Program-made: the position numbers and the translations under genes
The notes under the pieces: model-generated
The model's database searches: none
What the model was told of the DNA's origin: nothing
Seen by the model: the letters and a program-made list of their open reading frames with translations, nothing else
Shown here: one piece after another, positions 44,889 through 53,717 of the stretch
Layout: each line of letters starts with the position of its first letter
How positions within the stretch are numbered: the first letter of the stretch is position 1
Origin: Leptobacterium_A meishanense
Lineage (GTDB): Bacteria; Bacteroidota; Bacteroidia; Flavobacteriales; Flavobacteriaceae
Assembly (NCBI RefSeq): GCF_037645805.1
Contig: NZ_JBBEXE010000007.1
Span: 61,066 to 125,065, forward strand
DNA: 64,000 nucleotides
Direction: 5' to 3'

Positions 44889-45923
44889 TTAATTAACAGC
44901 CTTTATCAAATATAAATACACAGGGAAATGATCACTATACCCTTTTGTAAACTGCCCGTTGGAATAGCTCCTGTATGGATACCCTTTGTACCTTCCGGAA
45001 GGGGTAATAAGATATGAAGGGTTAAAAATACCGGCTTTCCAATATCGGAAAGAAGTCATATCCTTCTTAAGAAACTCGGAAGTAAAAAAGAGCTGATCAA
45101 ACAAATGCCAACGGTCGCGGTGTGCTAAAGAACCAACACCTTTTTTCTCCAGTTGTTCCATAGGGTTATAAAGGAAATATTCTTCATCAGCAGCTCGGTT
45201 TCCATGTGTTTTCAGCACTTTTTTAAAACTCCGGTCAGAAGGGTCATCATTAAAATCACCCATACTTATAATTTTAGCTTTAGGGTTCTTTTTTAAAAGC
45301 GAGTCAATAATTTTTTTGTTCAACAAAGCCGCTTCGCGCCGTTTAGGGTCACTTTTTGTTTTCCCGCCACTTCGTGAAGGCCAATGGTTGACTATGAAAT
45401 GGATCATTTCGCCATCAAGTAAACCACTTACCAATAGTTGATCGCGGCTATAATCCCGGTACTCATTTTCATTATATACGATAAGTTTATGTGCCTTAAA
45501 GCTGAGAGGTGTAAATACCGCTTTCTTAAAAAGTAAAGCCACATCAATTCCCCGTTCATCCGGAGAATCATAATGAAGAACCCCATAATTTTCATTAATG
45601 AGACTGGAGGTTTCAATAAGGTCATTTAAAACAGTATTGTTTTCGATTTCGGCAAGCCCTATAATATCTGGAGCAGTTTTTGTTACGGATTTTCCAATAT
45701 CAGAAATAACATATGCAATCCGCGCTATTTTTTCATGATATTTTTCAGAAGTCCATTTATAACTCCCTTTAGGGGTGCGATTGTCATCATTGGTAATAGG
45801 GTTATTGATAGTGTCAAATAAGTTTTCCACATTATAAAAAGCAATAGTTCTTATAGAATAACTACGGTTATTTTGAGCATTTACCCGTATGAATATAAAC
45901 AATAAAAGAAAGAATATACGCAT
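44889..45923 (-). CDS. Secreted endonuclease/exonuclease/phosphatase (EEP) family protein
   Basis: This 344-residue protein has a signal peptide ending IRVNAQ, so it acts in the periplasm or outside the cell. EEP motifs appear in order: NVENLFD (31-37), GLAEIEN with the metal-binding Glu (~92), NHWPSRSGG, MGDFNDDPSD and the C-terminal catalytic SDHFPV. The family includes DNase I-like nucleases and phosphoesterases. It is divergent from a TonB receptor and a lipoprotein with OB-like and lamin-tail domains, which suggests an extracellular nuclease; the substrate has not been shown. Confidence 0.88.
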   Translation of the reverse strand: MRIFFLLLFIFIRVNAQNNRSYSIRTIAFYNVENLFDTINNPITNDDNRTPKGSYKWTSEKYHEKIARIAYVISDIGKSVTKTAPDIIGLAEIENNTVLNDLIETSSLINENYGVLHYDSPDERGIDVALLFKKAVFTPLSFKAHKLIVYNENEYRDYSRDQLLVSGLLDGEMIHFIVNHWPSRSGGKTKSDPKRREAALLNKKIIDSLLKKNPKAKIISMGDFNDDPSDRSFKKVLKTHGNRAADEEYFLYNPMEQLEKKGVGSLAHRDRWHLFDQLFFTSEFLKKDMTSFRYWKAGIFNPSYLITPSGRYKGYPYRSYSNGQFTKGYSDHFPVYLYLIKAVN

Positions 45924-46009
45924 ATTAATACATTTTTATTCTTATTATATTTTATAATCTTTTTCAATATTATAAATAAGAAAAATAGTTTTTTAAAATA
46001 GTTTTTTAC

Positions 46010-46017
46010 TATATTCG
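46010..46017 (+). promoter_or_regulatory. -7-like promoter element for the nuclease-locus TonB receptor
   Basis: TATATTCG followed by CCGC is one base from TANNTTTG and lies 17 bases before the ATG at 46035. Confidence 0.35.
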
Positions 46018-46034
46018 CCGCTTTTATAAGTGAA

Positions 46035-48782
46035 ATGAACAAGCGAATACTTTTATTTTTTACTATAGCGCTATCCTTTTCAGCGACATCCCAAAAAATG
46101 CAGCTAAAAGGGATTATTATAGATACTCAAACCAAAAACCCTATTAAAAATGGTACAGCAACAATAGAGGAATTGGGGATATCTGAAACAACAAATAAAG
46201 AAGGAACTTTTCTTTTTAGTGATATTCCTGTAGATAGTTATATAATAAACATCAAAGCTTTTGGATATATCACACAACGATTGCCGGTTAGCAGCACTTC
46301 TGAAATAGCTTTAGATGTGGGAGCTATTTATCTAGAAAAAGATCTTTCCCAAGAAAAAACAGATAACTTGATAACACTCACAGAAAATGATTTGTTTGAT
46401 GATAGTGAGATTGATAACCCTGTGGGAATATTACAAGCTACCAGAGACGTATTTCTAAGTAGGGCAGCATTTGATTTTGGACAAGCCTTTTTTAAACCCC
46501 GGGGCTATGACTCACGAGACGGAGCTGTTTTGATAAACGGCATTCCCATGAACAAATTTTTTAACGGCCGCCCACAATGGAATAATTGGGGAGGGTTAAA
46601 TGATATAATCAGAAATCAAGAGTTTACTTATGGCCTTGCTCCTTCATCGGTTACCTTTGGAGGAATAGCAGGGACTACAAACATAAATATCAGGGCATCC
46701 CTTTACCGTCCGGGATTGCGACTGTCTTCTTCAGCGTCTAACCGTACGTATAGGGGCAGGGTTATGGCAACATACCATTCAGGGCTTCAAAAAAGCAATT
46801 TTGCTTACTCCGTTTCAGCATCAAGGCGTTGGACGGAAGAAGGCTACATCGCAGGGACACTTTACGATGCCTATTCAGTATTTGCTACAGTAGAATACCT
46901 ACCGGCAAAAAACCATAGTCTTAACTTAACAGCATTGCTGGCATCAAATCGAAGGGGACGTTCTGCACCATTGACAGAAGAGGTTTTTGATCTGGTTGGC
47001 AATACCTATAACCCTTATTGGGGAATACAAAATGGAGATATCCGGAACTCCAGGGTGCGTACCATCCAAGAACCAATAGTGATGTTCAATTATTTGTATG
47101 ATGCTCAAAACTTTAAATTAAATGCCGGAATTGCCTATCAATTTGGAAAAATAGGACGGACCCGATTGAGTTATTTTAACGCGCCCAATCCGGATCCGTC
47201 ATATTACAGGTATCTGCCAAGTTTTTATATTAACAGTCCGGGAGGAGCTAATTTTGAGAATGCAAATCTTGCCAAAGAAGGCTTTTTATTAAACCCACAA
47301 CTCAATTGGCAAGCTGTTTTTCAGGCAAATTCGAATGAACAACTAGCCGGCAAGAGTGTTTATCTATTACAAGAAGACCGAACAGATGACACCCAACTTA
47401 CTGCAAATGCCGTAGCTAATATAAAGCTCAATCAAAAATTGACGTGGGACGTTGGGGTTACCTACAGAACCCTTACCTCTGAAAATTATGCACTAATAAA
47501 AGACTTGTTAGGAAGCACTTTTCATGAAGATACAGATCCTTTTTCCGATACCCGAAATGATGTAAACAACGATTTGATCAAAGAAGAAAATGACCGCTTT
47601 AACTACGATTATTCCATAACTACTAGTGAGTTTCAGGGATTTTCGCAGCTACAGTTCAATCATAAAAAATGGGAGGCTTTTTTAGCAGGGACGATTTCCC
47701 AAACAAGCTACCAAAGGGAGGGGAATTTTTTAAATGAACGTTTTCAGGAAAATTCACTGGGAAAGAGTGAAACCCTTCAATTTTCAAATTATGGTATAAA
47801 AGCGGGATTGGCATATAAAATTACGGGAAGGCATATGGTATCCATAAACGCAGGGTACTTAACTAAAGCCCCCATCCTTCAAAATGCATTTATCAACCCG
47901 AGAGAAAACAACGAAGTTGTTCCGGAAATAAAAAACGAAACCATACAGACAGCAGACATTACCTATTTACTTCGTTTACCTGAGATAAAAGCCCGTGCTA
48001 CTGCTTACTATACCCGTTTTGAAAATGTTACCGACATCAATTTCTTTTTTGTAGAGTCGGGTGTAGGAACTGATTTTGTCCAGGAAGTAGTCTCCGGAAT
48101 TTCCAAACAACATATAGGAGGTGAGATAGGGATTGAATACCAAGCATCACCTACCGTAAAATTAACGGGTGTGGCCGCCATAGGGGAATTTACCTATGCA
48201 GACAATGCCCATGTGACTATCAATTTTGATACTGCCGGACGAGAAGAGGACATCATAAATCCGGAAGGAAACCTGGATTTGGGAAGTACAAATATAAAAG
48301 GGCTAAAACTGCCCAATGGGCCCCAAAAAGCATATTCTTTAGGGATAGAATACCGAGACCCTGATTATTGGTGGGTTGGAATGACGGCCAATCAATTATC
48401 AGATCGTTACATAGACATTTCTACCATTACCCGTACAGCAAGCTTTGCCATTAACCCTGACGATCCCAACGGAGCTCGCTTTCCCGGAGCTACAGATGAA
48501 GCTATTGCACAATTATTAAAACAAAGGCCTTTAGAAGATATACACCTTTTAAATGTGGTAGGAGGGAAATCGTGGTTGGTAAATGATATGTACATAAGTG
48601 TTTTTGCCAGTATTAATAATGTGTTTGACACCATCTTTAGAACCGGGGGCTTTGAACAAAGCCGGAATGGAAACTTTGGGCAGTTAACGGCTGATGTTTC
48701 CAGAAGCAACCCTTCCTTTGGGCCAAAATATTGGTATGGTTTCGGGCGGACATATTTTATCAACCTGGCCATTAGTTTTTAA
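46035..48782 (+). CDS. TonB-dependent receptor of the nuclease/DUF5689 locus
   Basis: This 915-residue outer-membrane protein has a signal peptide ending SATSQ, a CarboxypepD_reg-like domain (residues ~22-95) and a plug with FFKPRGYDSRDGAVLINGIP followed by NGRPQWNNWGGLNDIIRNQE. The barrel ends FGRTYFINLAISF. The plug differs clearly from those of the other two receptors in the window. Ten bases downstream begins the DUF5689/lamin-tail lipoprotein, which stands where a SusD partner would in a sugar locus. The ligand is inferred to be a product of the divergent nuclease. Confidence 0.88.
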   Translation: MNKRILLFFTIALSFSATSQKMQLKGIIIDTQTKNPIKNGTATIEELGISETTNKEGTFLFSDIPVDSYIINIKAFGYITQRLPVSSTSEIALDVGAIYLEKDLSQEKTDNLITLTENDLFDDSEIDNPVGILQATRDVFLSRAAFDFGQAFFKPRGYDSRDGAVLINGIPMNKFFNGRPQWNNWGGLNDIIRNQEFTYGLAPSSVTFGGIAGTTNINIRASLYRPGLRLSSSASNRTYRGRVMATYHSGLQKSNFAYSVSASRRWTEEGYIAGTLYDAYSVFATVEYLPAKNHSLNLTALLASNRRGRSAPLTEEVFDLVGNTYNPYWGIQNGDIRNSRVRTIQEPIVMFNYLYDAQNFKLNAGIAYQFGKIGRTRLSYFNAPNPDPSYYRYLPSFYINSPGGANFENANLAKEGFLLNPQLNWQAVFQANSNEQLAGKSVYLLQEDRTDDTQLTANAVANIKLNQKLTWDVGVTYRTLTSENYALIKDLLGSTFHEDTDPFSDTRNDVNNDLIKEENDRFNYDYSITTSEFQGFSQLQFNHKKWEAFLAGTISQTSYQREGNFLNERFQENSLGKSETLQFSNYGIKAGLAYKITGRHMVSINAGYLTKAPILQNAFINPRENNEVVPEIKNETIQTADITYLLRLPEIKARATAYYTRFENVTDINFFFVESGVGTDFVQEVVSGISKQHIGGEIGIEYQASPTVKLTGVAAIGEFTYADNAHVTINFDTAGREEDIINPEGNLDLGSTNIKGLKLPNGPQKAYSLGIEYRDPDYWWVGMTANQLSDRYIDISTITRTASFAINPDDPNGARFPGATDEAIAQLLKQRPLEDIHLLNVVGGKSWLVNDMYISVFASINNVFDTIFRTGGFEQSRNGNFGQLTADVSRSNPSFGPKYWYGFGRTYFINLAISF

Positions 48783-48792
48783 TCAAATCGCT

Positions 48793-51459
48793 ATGAAAAC
48801 TATAAAAATTATTGTTTGTTTTGTGATACTCCTGCTTCAAGGATGTGTAAAAAATGACGAATTTGAGACGCCCAAATCATTTTGTAATTCAGAATTGGTT
48901 GCCAACTCCACTTTTGCAGCAGTAAAAGCCCTTTATGATGGAGAACTCATAGAAATTCAAGAAGACTTAGTGATAGAAGGCTATGTAATTTCCAGTGATA
49001 AAACCGGTAATTTTTTTGGGACATTGCACTTTCAAGATAGTCCTGAGAGCCCTGTGGAAGGCTTTCAAATAGACATCGACTTGCGAGAGTATCATCTGTT
49101 TTATGTAATAGGACAAAAACTCGCCATCAAATTAAAAGGGTTGTACCTTGATAAAAACAAAGGGGTTTTTAAATTAGGAGGGCTCTTCTCCGGATTTGGA
49201 GGAGCCCCTACAATAGGCAGGCTGCCGGCAACTCAAATACAACACCATGTTTTTATTTCTTGTGGTGAACTGAAAACGATCACCCCTCAAAAAATAACAT
49301 TAGAAGGCCTTAATGATTCAATGTTGAATACGTTAGTACAATTAGAACATGTAGAAGTAGCTCCTGATGCCATATGCCAACCCTATGCAATACCCGAGGA
49401 AACTACAGAAAGAACACTGAGAGACTGCAATAAACATGAAATTACGTTACGAAACAGCGGCTTTTCAGATTTTCAATCAGTAATCCTACCTACAGGGAGC
49501 GGAACCATTACAGGTGTATTGGGTAAATCAGGCGATGATTACGAATTGGTTATTAGGGATATTACAGATATTCTCTTTGAAAACCCTCGTTGTGATGGAA
49601 CCATTTTTTCTTGTGAACCACCCTCTGCAAATGCAACAATTGATGAAATAAAAGCTGTCTTTTCTGAAAGCATACTAGAGATAGAAAACAATTTTATTGT
49701 AGAAGCTATTATTACGGCCAATGATGCCAGTGGGAACCTATCACGGGCCATTTATGTACAAGACGAAACTGGGGGCATCCGTGTGGAAATTAATCAAACA
49801 AAACTCTCGGAGGCTGGGTATGAGATAGGGAAAAAGATAACGCTAAGTACTAAAGGCCTTTATATTGACAGTGTAGGTGGAGAATTGTACCTTGGAGCAA
49901 AAAGAGAAGGAAAATTAGAAGGAATTTCCGAAGATGAATTGTTCAAACATAGTTATGTCCATGAAACGCAAGAAGAAGTGTTGCCAAAAGAAGTGGATAT
50001 AAAAACATTATCATTAAATGATGTTGGGCGATTGGTACAAATCAACGAGATACAGTTTGTAGAAGAAAACACCACTTTTGTAGTGGACGGGAAAAATACA
50101 GTTGCTACACTTACCAATTGCTTTGGAGACCGGTTAAAACTACCTACAAGTCGCTTTGCCGATTATGGAGAAACAACCCTTCCATCAGGTAATGGAGCTA
50201 TAACCGGAATTCTTAGCTTTTCAGAGGAAGGCTACCAACTTTTACTCAGGGATTTGAGTGATATTTCAGAAATGACAAATAACCGTTGTGATGTTTTTGC
50301 CAATGCACAATTAATAACCCTTGAAGTACTAAAGAACCAATACGAAGGAATACCAAAGCTTATCAATGAAAACATCAAAATAAAAGCAGTCGTCATTTCC
50401 GATAAGGAAGCACTAAATATTTCAGCTGAAAAAATAATTGTACAAGACACCTCCACAGGGATGTTATTAAGCTTTACAACAAATCATGATTTGGCATTAG
50501 GAGAAGCATTGGAAATAGCATTATTAGAAACTACAATAGAAGAAATTGAGGGGATAATTCAAGTAAAAAATATTCCAATAGAAAATATCATTTCAAGAAC
50601 TTTGGGAAGTCTTCCATTGTCTGAGAATATAACCATTGCAGAAGCAAGATCAGGGACGTATAATTGCAAGCTTGTAACCATAATAAACAGTGAGTTTAAA
50701 AACTTAGAAAACACCTATGAAGGGATACAAATCATTACAGATTGTGAAAGTGAGCTAAGTCTTTTTACAAAGGCGGAGGCAACTTTTGCGAATGAACTGG
50801 TCAATCCAAACAAAGGGAGTATTACTGGGATATTGCTTGGGGGCAATGCCCTACAGTTGCATATGCGGAATTTGCAAGACATCAGCTTCACACAACCCTA
50901 TGCACTTTGCGCTGTAACCGAAACTGAAGAAGTGTTTTTCTCGGAGTTGGCAGATCCGAACAACAATTCTGGGGCGCGGTTTATAGAACTTTACAATGCC
51001 GGAACTATAAAAGTAGATTTGACCGGATGGAAAATTCACCGCTATACCAATGCCAATACTACGATAAGTTCTACAATTGACCTTACAGGTTATTTTATAG
51101 CACCTAAAACCACTTTTGTAATTGCAGCCAATGCAACAGAGTTTACCAATGTTTATGGTTTTGCTCCCGACTTTGCAGCTACAAGCAGTGGCCCTGCTGG
51201 TTCCAATGGTGATGACAATTTAATGTTGACAGATGCCAATGGAAAAGTAATAGATATGTTTGGTATTATAGGAGAAGATGGCTCAGGGACAAACCACGAA
51301 TTTGAAGATGGGCGGGCCGTCAGGAAAAATACAATTAGTAAGGGCAACCCTACATATACCTTTGATGAGTGGATAATTTATAACGACACAGGTGGAGGAG
51401 GTACGAGCAATGCTCCAAAAAATGCACCGGAAGATTTTACACCGGGGATAAAAGATTAA
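48793..51459 (+). CDS. Lipoprotein with three DUF5689/OB-like repeats and a lamin-tail domain
   Basis: The start is set at MKTIKIIVCFVILLLQGC, a lipoprotein signal with lipobox LLQGC; an upstream in-frame ATG lies within the receptor gene. The 888-residue protein contains three long repeats (about 48900-49570, 49620-50270 and 50310-50890). Each opens with a strand like LVIEGYVISSDKTGN and closes with a TGxLxxxxxxxxLxxRDxxDI motif. The last ~170 residues are a lamin-tail domain (FFSELADPNNNSGARFIELY). OB folds and lamin-tail domains are found attached to EEP enzymes in secreted nucleases. It is expected at the outer membrane as partner of the adjacent TonB receptor. Confidence 0.82.
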   Translation: MKTIKIIVCFVILLLQGCVKNDEFETPKSFCNSELVANSTFAAVKALYDGELIEIQEDLVIEGYVISSDKTGNFFGTLHFQDSPESPVEGFQIDIDLREYHLFYVIGQKLAIKLKGLYLDKNKGVFKLGGLFSGFGGAPTIGRLPATQIQHHVFISCGELKTITPQKITLEGLNDSMLNTLVQLEHVEVAPDAICQPYAIPEETTERTLRDCNKHEITLRNSGFSDFQSVILPTGSGTITGVLGKSGDDYELVIRDITDILFENPRCDGTIFSCEPPSANATIDEIKAVFSESILEIENNFIVEAIITANDASGNLSRAIYVQDETGGIRVEINQTKLSEAGYEIGKKITLSTKGLYIDSVGGELYLGAKREGKLEGISEDELFKHSYVHETQEEVLPKEVDIKTLSLNDVGRLVQINEIQFVEENTTFVVDGKNTVATLTNCFGDRLKLPTSRFADYGETTLPSGNGAITGILSFSEEGYQLLLRDLSDISEMTNNRCDVFANAQLITLEVLKNQYEGIPKLINENIKIKAVVISDKEALNISAEKIIVQDTSTGMLLSFTTNHDLALGEALEIALLETTIEEIEGIIQVKNIPIENIISRTLGSLPLSENITIAEARSGTYNCKLVTIINSEFKNLENTYEGIQIITDCESELSLFTKAEATFANELVNPNKGSITGILLGGNALQLHMRNLQDISFTQPYALCAVTETEEVFFSELADPNNNSGARFIELYNAGTIKVDLTGWKIHRYTNANTTISSTIDLTGYFIAPKTTFVIAANATEFTNVYGFAPDFAATSSGPAGSNGDDNLMLTDANGKVIDMFGIIGEDGSGTNHEFEDGRAVRKNTISKGNPTYTFDEWIIYNDTGGGGTSNAPKNAPEDFTPGIKD

Positions 51460-51461
51460 GA

Positions 51462-52076
51462 TTATAAAACAATAGATTTAATTTTATCACAGGCTTTTAA
51501 TAACGTATCTGTGTACTTTTTAGAAACAGGAATTTCCATATTAAGTTGTTCCATCTCTAATTTATATTCTTGAGTCTTTCCTTTTATTTTAAAGACATTT
51601 ATTAAATTCACAACAAACGACCTGTGAACACGTATCAGGGGGAATTGCAACTGTTTTTCAAAAGAAGATAGGTTCCCCCTGAGCAACCGTTTTTCTATGC
51701 GATCATTCTTTAAATAATAGATACATGAATAGGCATCTTCATTTTTTATAAACAATAGATCACAAATATCCAGATATAAGGCTTCTTTTCCATCAGAAGA
51801 ACATAGCTTTATCCGCCTTTTTGTAATAGCGGGGGAGTTGTGTTTTCTTTTAGTACGGTTTCTAGACCTTAAAATTAATAAAAACGCTATGGCAGATATT
51901 ATTAAAAATGGAAATATTTTTAATAATGTAAAAACATGCCGTTGCCATAAGTTTTCAGAAGTGTTAAAAGAATCACTTTGATAAAATGCCACGGCCATCA
52001 TAAGAACGGTTAGAACAGCAAAATATTTAAAAAACACAAAAGGGATGTTTGAAATTTGCATTGATTTTTTATCCAT
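51462..52076 (-). CDS. Membrane-anchored LytTR transcriptional regulator
   Basis: This 204-residue protein has two transmembrane helices (about residues 12-30 and 48-67), a basic linker and a C-terminal LytTR DNA-binding domain. That domain contains LLFIKNEDAYSCIYY, the FPLIRVHRSFVVNL signature and the late IPVSKKYTDTL. There is no response-regulator receiver domain, so it would act as a one-component membrane-bound regulator. It converges on the DUF5689 lipoprotein gene with a two-base gap, so it is a candidate regulator of the nuclease locus, though this is only inference. Confidence 0.84.
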   Translation of the reverse strand: MDKKSMQISNIPFVFFKYFAVLTVLMMAVAFYQSDSFNTSENLWQRHVFTLLKIFPFLIISAIAFLLILRSRNRTKRKHNSPAITKRRIKLCSSDGKEALYLDICDLLFIKNEDAYSCIYYLKNDRIEKRLLRGNLSSFEKQLQFPLIRVHRSFVVNLINVFKIKGKTQEYKLEMEQLNMEIPVSKKYTDTLLKACDKIKSIVL

Positions 52077-52254
52077 TGGTACCTGTATTTACTTTTTTAA
52101 CTTAAATAAGCTATGGTTTATCCGTCGAAGAATTGTGAGAAACATTACAAAAAAATCATAAAAGAATAAGATTTTCTTGTCTTTTACAGAAAACAACTTT
52201 CATTTTTATAGATTGTTTATTTTATAATTCGTAGATCATGGGTAATGAAATAAG

Positions 52255-52262
52255 TAGTTTTG
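52255..52262 (+). promoter_or_regulatory. -7 promoter element for the secreted DinB-like gene
   Basis: TAGTTTTG matches TANNTTTG, 58 bases before the ATG at 52321. No -33 TTG at the right spacing. Confidence 0.4.
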
Positions 52263-52320
52263 TTAAACATGAAAGAATTACATTTTATATTTACCATATA
52301 ACTAATTATAATTTCACGAT

Positions 52321-52941
52321 ATGAAATATATTTTTCTTTTATGGGGATTAATGAATTTTTTATCTTACGATTTGAATGCACAAAATGATCAATCTATGAA
52401 AGATATGAACGCTCCAGACCTACCCTATTATCAGATTCCAGATTATCCCAATGCGTATACCGCTATGAGTGTTGCAGCTAGAATGATAGATGGGTTAGGG
52501 TTTCGGTTTTATTGGGCAACAGAAGGACTTAGAGTAGAAGATTTAAACTACAAACCAGGCAAAGAAGCCAGAAGCACAGCGGAAACTATTGACCATATTT
52601 ACAGTATGTCTTTTATTATTTTAAATGCATCTAAAAAGCTGCCTAATGAACAAATTGAGAATAAACCACAGCTTACTTTTCAGGAGAAACGAAAAGAAAC
52701 ATTAGAGAACCTTAAAAAGGCAAGTGATATTCTAAAGAAAAACAATGAAAATGACATGGGTTCTTATAAAGTTGTTTTTAAACGAGGTGAGAACACTACG
52801 GAGTTTCCATATTGGAATTTAATCAATGGCCCCATAGCTGATTGTCTATGGCATGTAGGTCAGATCGTTTCTTTCCGAAGGGCATCGGGGAATCCGTTCA
52901 ATCCAAAAGTGAGTGTATTTAACGGAAGAATAAGAGAATAA
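52321..52941 (+). CDS. DinB-like protein with signal peptide
   Basis: This 206-residue protein has an N-terminal signal-like segment ending YDLNAQ, followed by a DinB/YfiT-type four-helix bundle. Two of the usual three metal-binding histidines are visible: His92 in TAETIDHIYS and His178 in CLWHVGQIVSFR. The position four residues after His178 is Ile instead of His. DinB proteins are mostly cytosolic metal-dependent enzymes or thiol transferases, so an exported member with an incomplete triad is unusual. Function unknown. It precedes the nitrilase-family gene by five bases. Confidence 0.78.
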   Translation: MKYIFLLWGLMNFLSYDLNAQNDQSMKDMNAPDLPYYQIPDYPNAYTAMSVAARMIDGLGFRFYWATEGLRVEDLNYKPGKEARSTAETIDHIYSMSFIILNASKKLPNEQIENKPQLTFQEKRKETLENLKKASDILKKNNENDMGSYKVVFKRGENTTEFPYWNLINGPIADCLWHVGQIVSFRRASGNPFNPKVSVFNGRIRE

Positions 52942-52946
52942 AATTC

Positions 52947-53717
52947 ATGCAACAATTAAAAGTCGCATTAATACAAACGAGTATCATTTGGGAAAGTCCA
53001 AAAGAAAACCGATTGCGCTATGAAGAAAAACTAAAAACAATTGATGAACCGGTAGATTTGATAATTTTTCCTGAAATGTTTACTACCGGATTTACAATGA
53101 ATGCGATGCAGGTAGCAGAGGCAGCACAAGGAGAAACTATAAATTGGTTAAAAACCAAAGCTCAAGAGATGAATACAGCCATTTGTGGAAGCATAGTTAT
53201 TAGGGAAAATAATAAATATTACAATCGGTTTCTATTTGCATACCTGGATGGGAGTATAGAAAAATATGACAAACGGCACACTTTTACACTGGCCGGAGAA
53301 GACAAAGTATATGAGGCCGGAAAGGAACGAAAAACCATTAACTATAAGGGGTGGAGAATATGCCCTCAGATATGTTATGACCTTAGGTTTCCCGTATGGG
53401 CAAGAAATATAGATAATTATGACCTATTATTGTATGTAGCCAACTGGCCAAAACCCAGAATTAATGCTTGGGATGTACTTCTAAAGGCCAGGGCTATTGA
53501 GAACATGGCGTATTGTATAGGTGTTAACCGTGTGGGTGTTGATACTAATGGATATGAATATCCGGGGCATTCAGGTATTTATGATGTGTTGGGCAATGAG
53601 TTGGTTTTTTCAAAAAAAGAAGAAATACTTATTGTTAACCTTGATAAAGAACACATGAATCGCTATAGAAATAAATTGAAGTTTTTATCAGACAGGGATT
53701 CGTTTACTCTAGTGTAA
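52947..53717 (+). CDS. Nitrilase-superfamily amidohydrolase (omega-amidase-like)
   Basis: This 256-residue cytosolic enzyme has the complete Glu-Lys-Cys triad: Glu43 in IIFPEMFTTGF, Lys109 in EKYDKRHTFTLAGE and Cys143 in CPQICYDLRFP. The active-site context matches omega-amidases (YafV/Nit2 type), which hydrolyse 2-oxoglutaramate or 2-oxosuccinamate in methionine salvage. The last 14 bases overlap the opposing Ig-like lipoprotein gene. Confidence 0.88.
   Translation: MQQLKVALIQTSIIWESPKENRLRYEEKLKTIDEPVDLIIFPEMFTTGFTMNAMQVAEAAQGETINWLKTKAQEMNTAICGSIVIRENNKYYNRFLFAYLDGSIEKYDKRHTFTLAGEDKVYEAGKERKTINYKGWRICPQICYDLRFPVWARNIDNYDLLLYVANWPKPRINAWDVLLKARAIENMAYCIGVNRVGVDTNGYEYPGHSGIYDVLGNELVFSKKEEILIVNLDKEHMNRYRNKLKFLSDRDSFTLV

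Noticed and set aside
46035..51459. A SusC/SusD polysaccharide-utilisation pair
   Set aside because: The lipoprotein has DUF5689/OB-like and lamin-tail domains rather than the helical SusD fold, and no glycoside hydrolase is nearby; the receptor lies with a nuclease gene instead.
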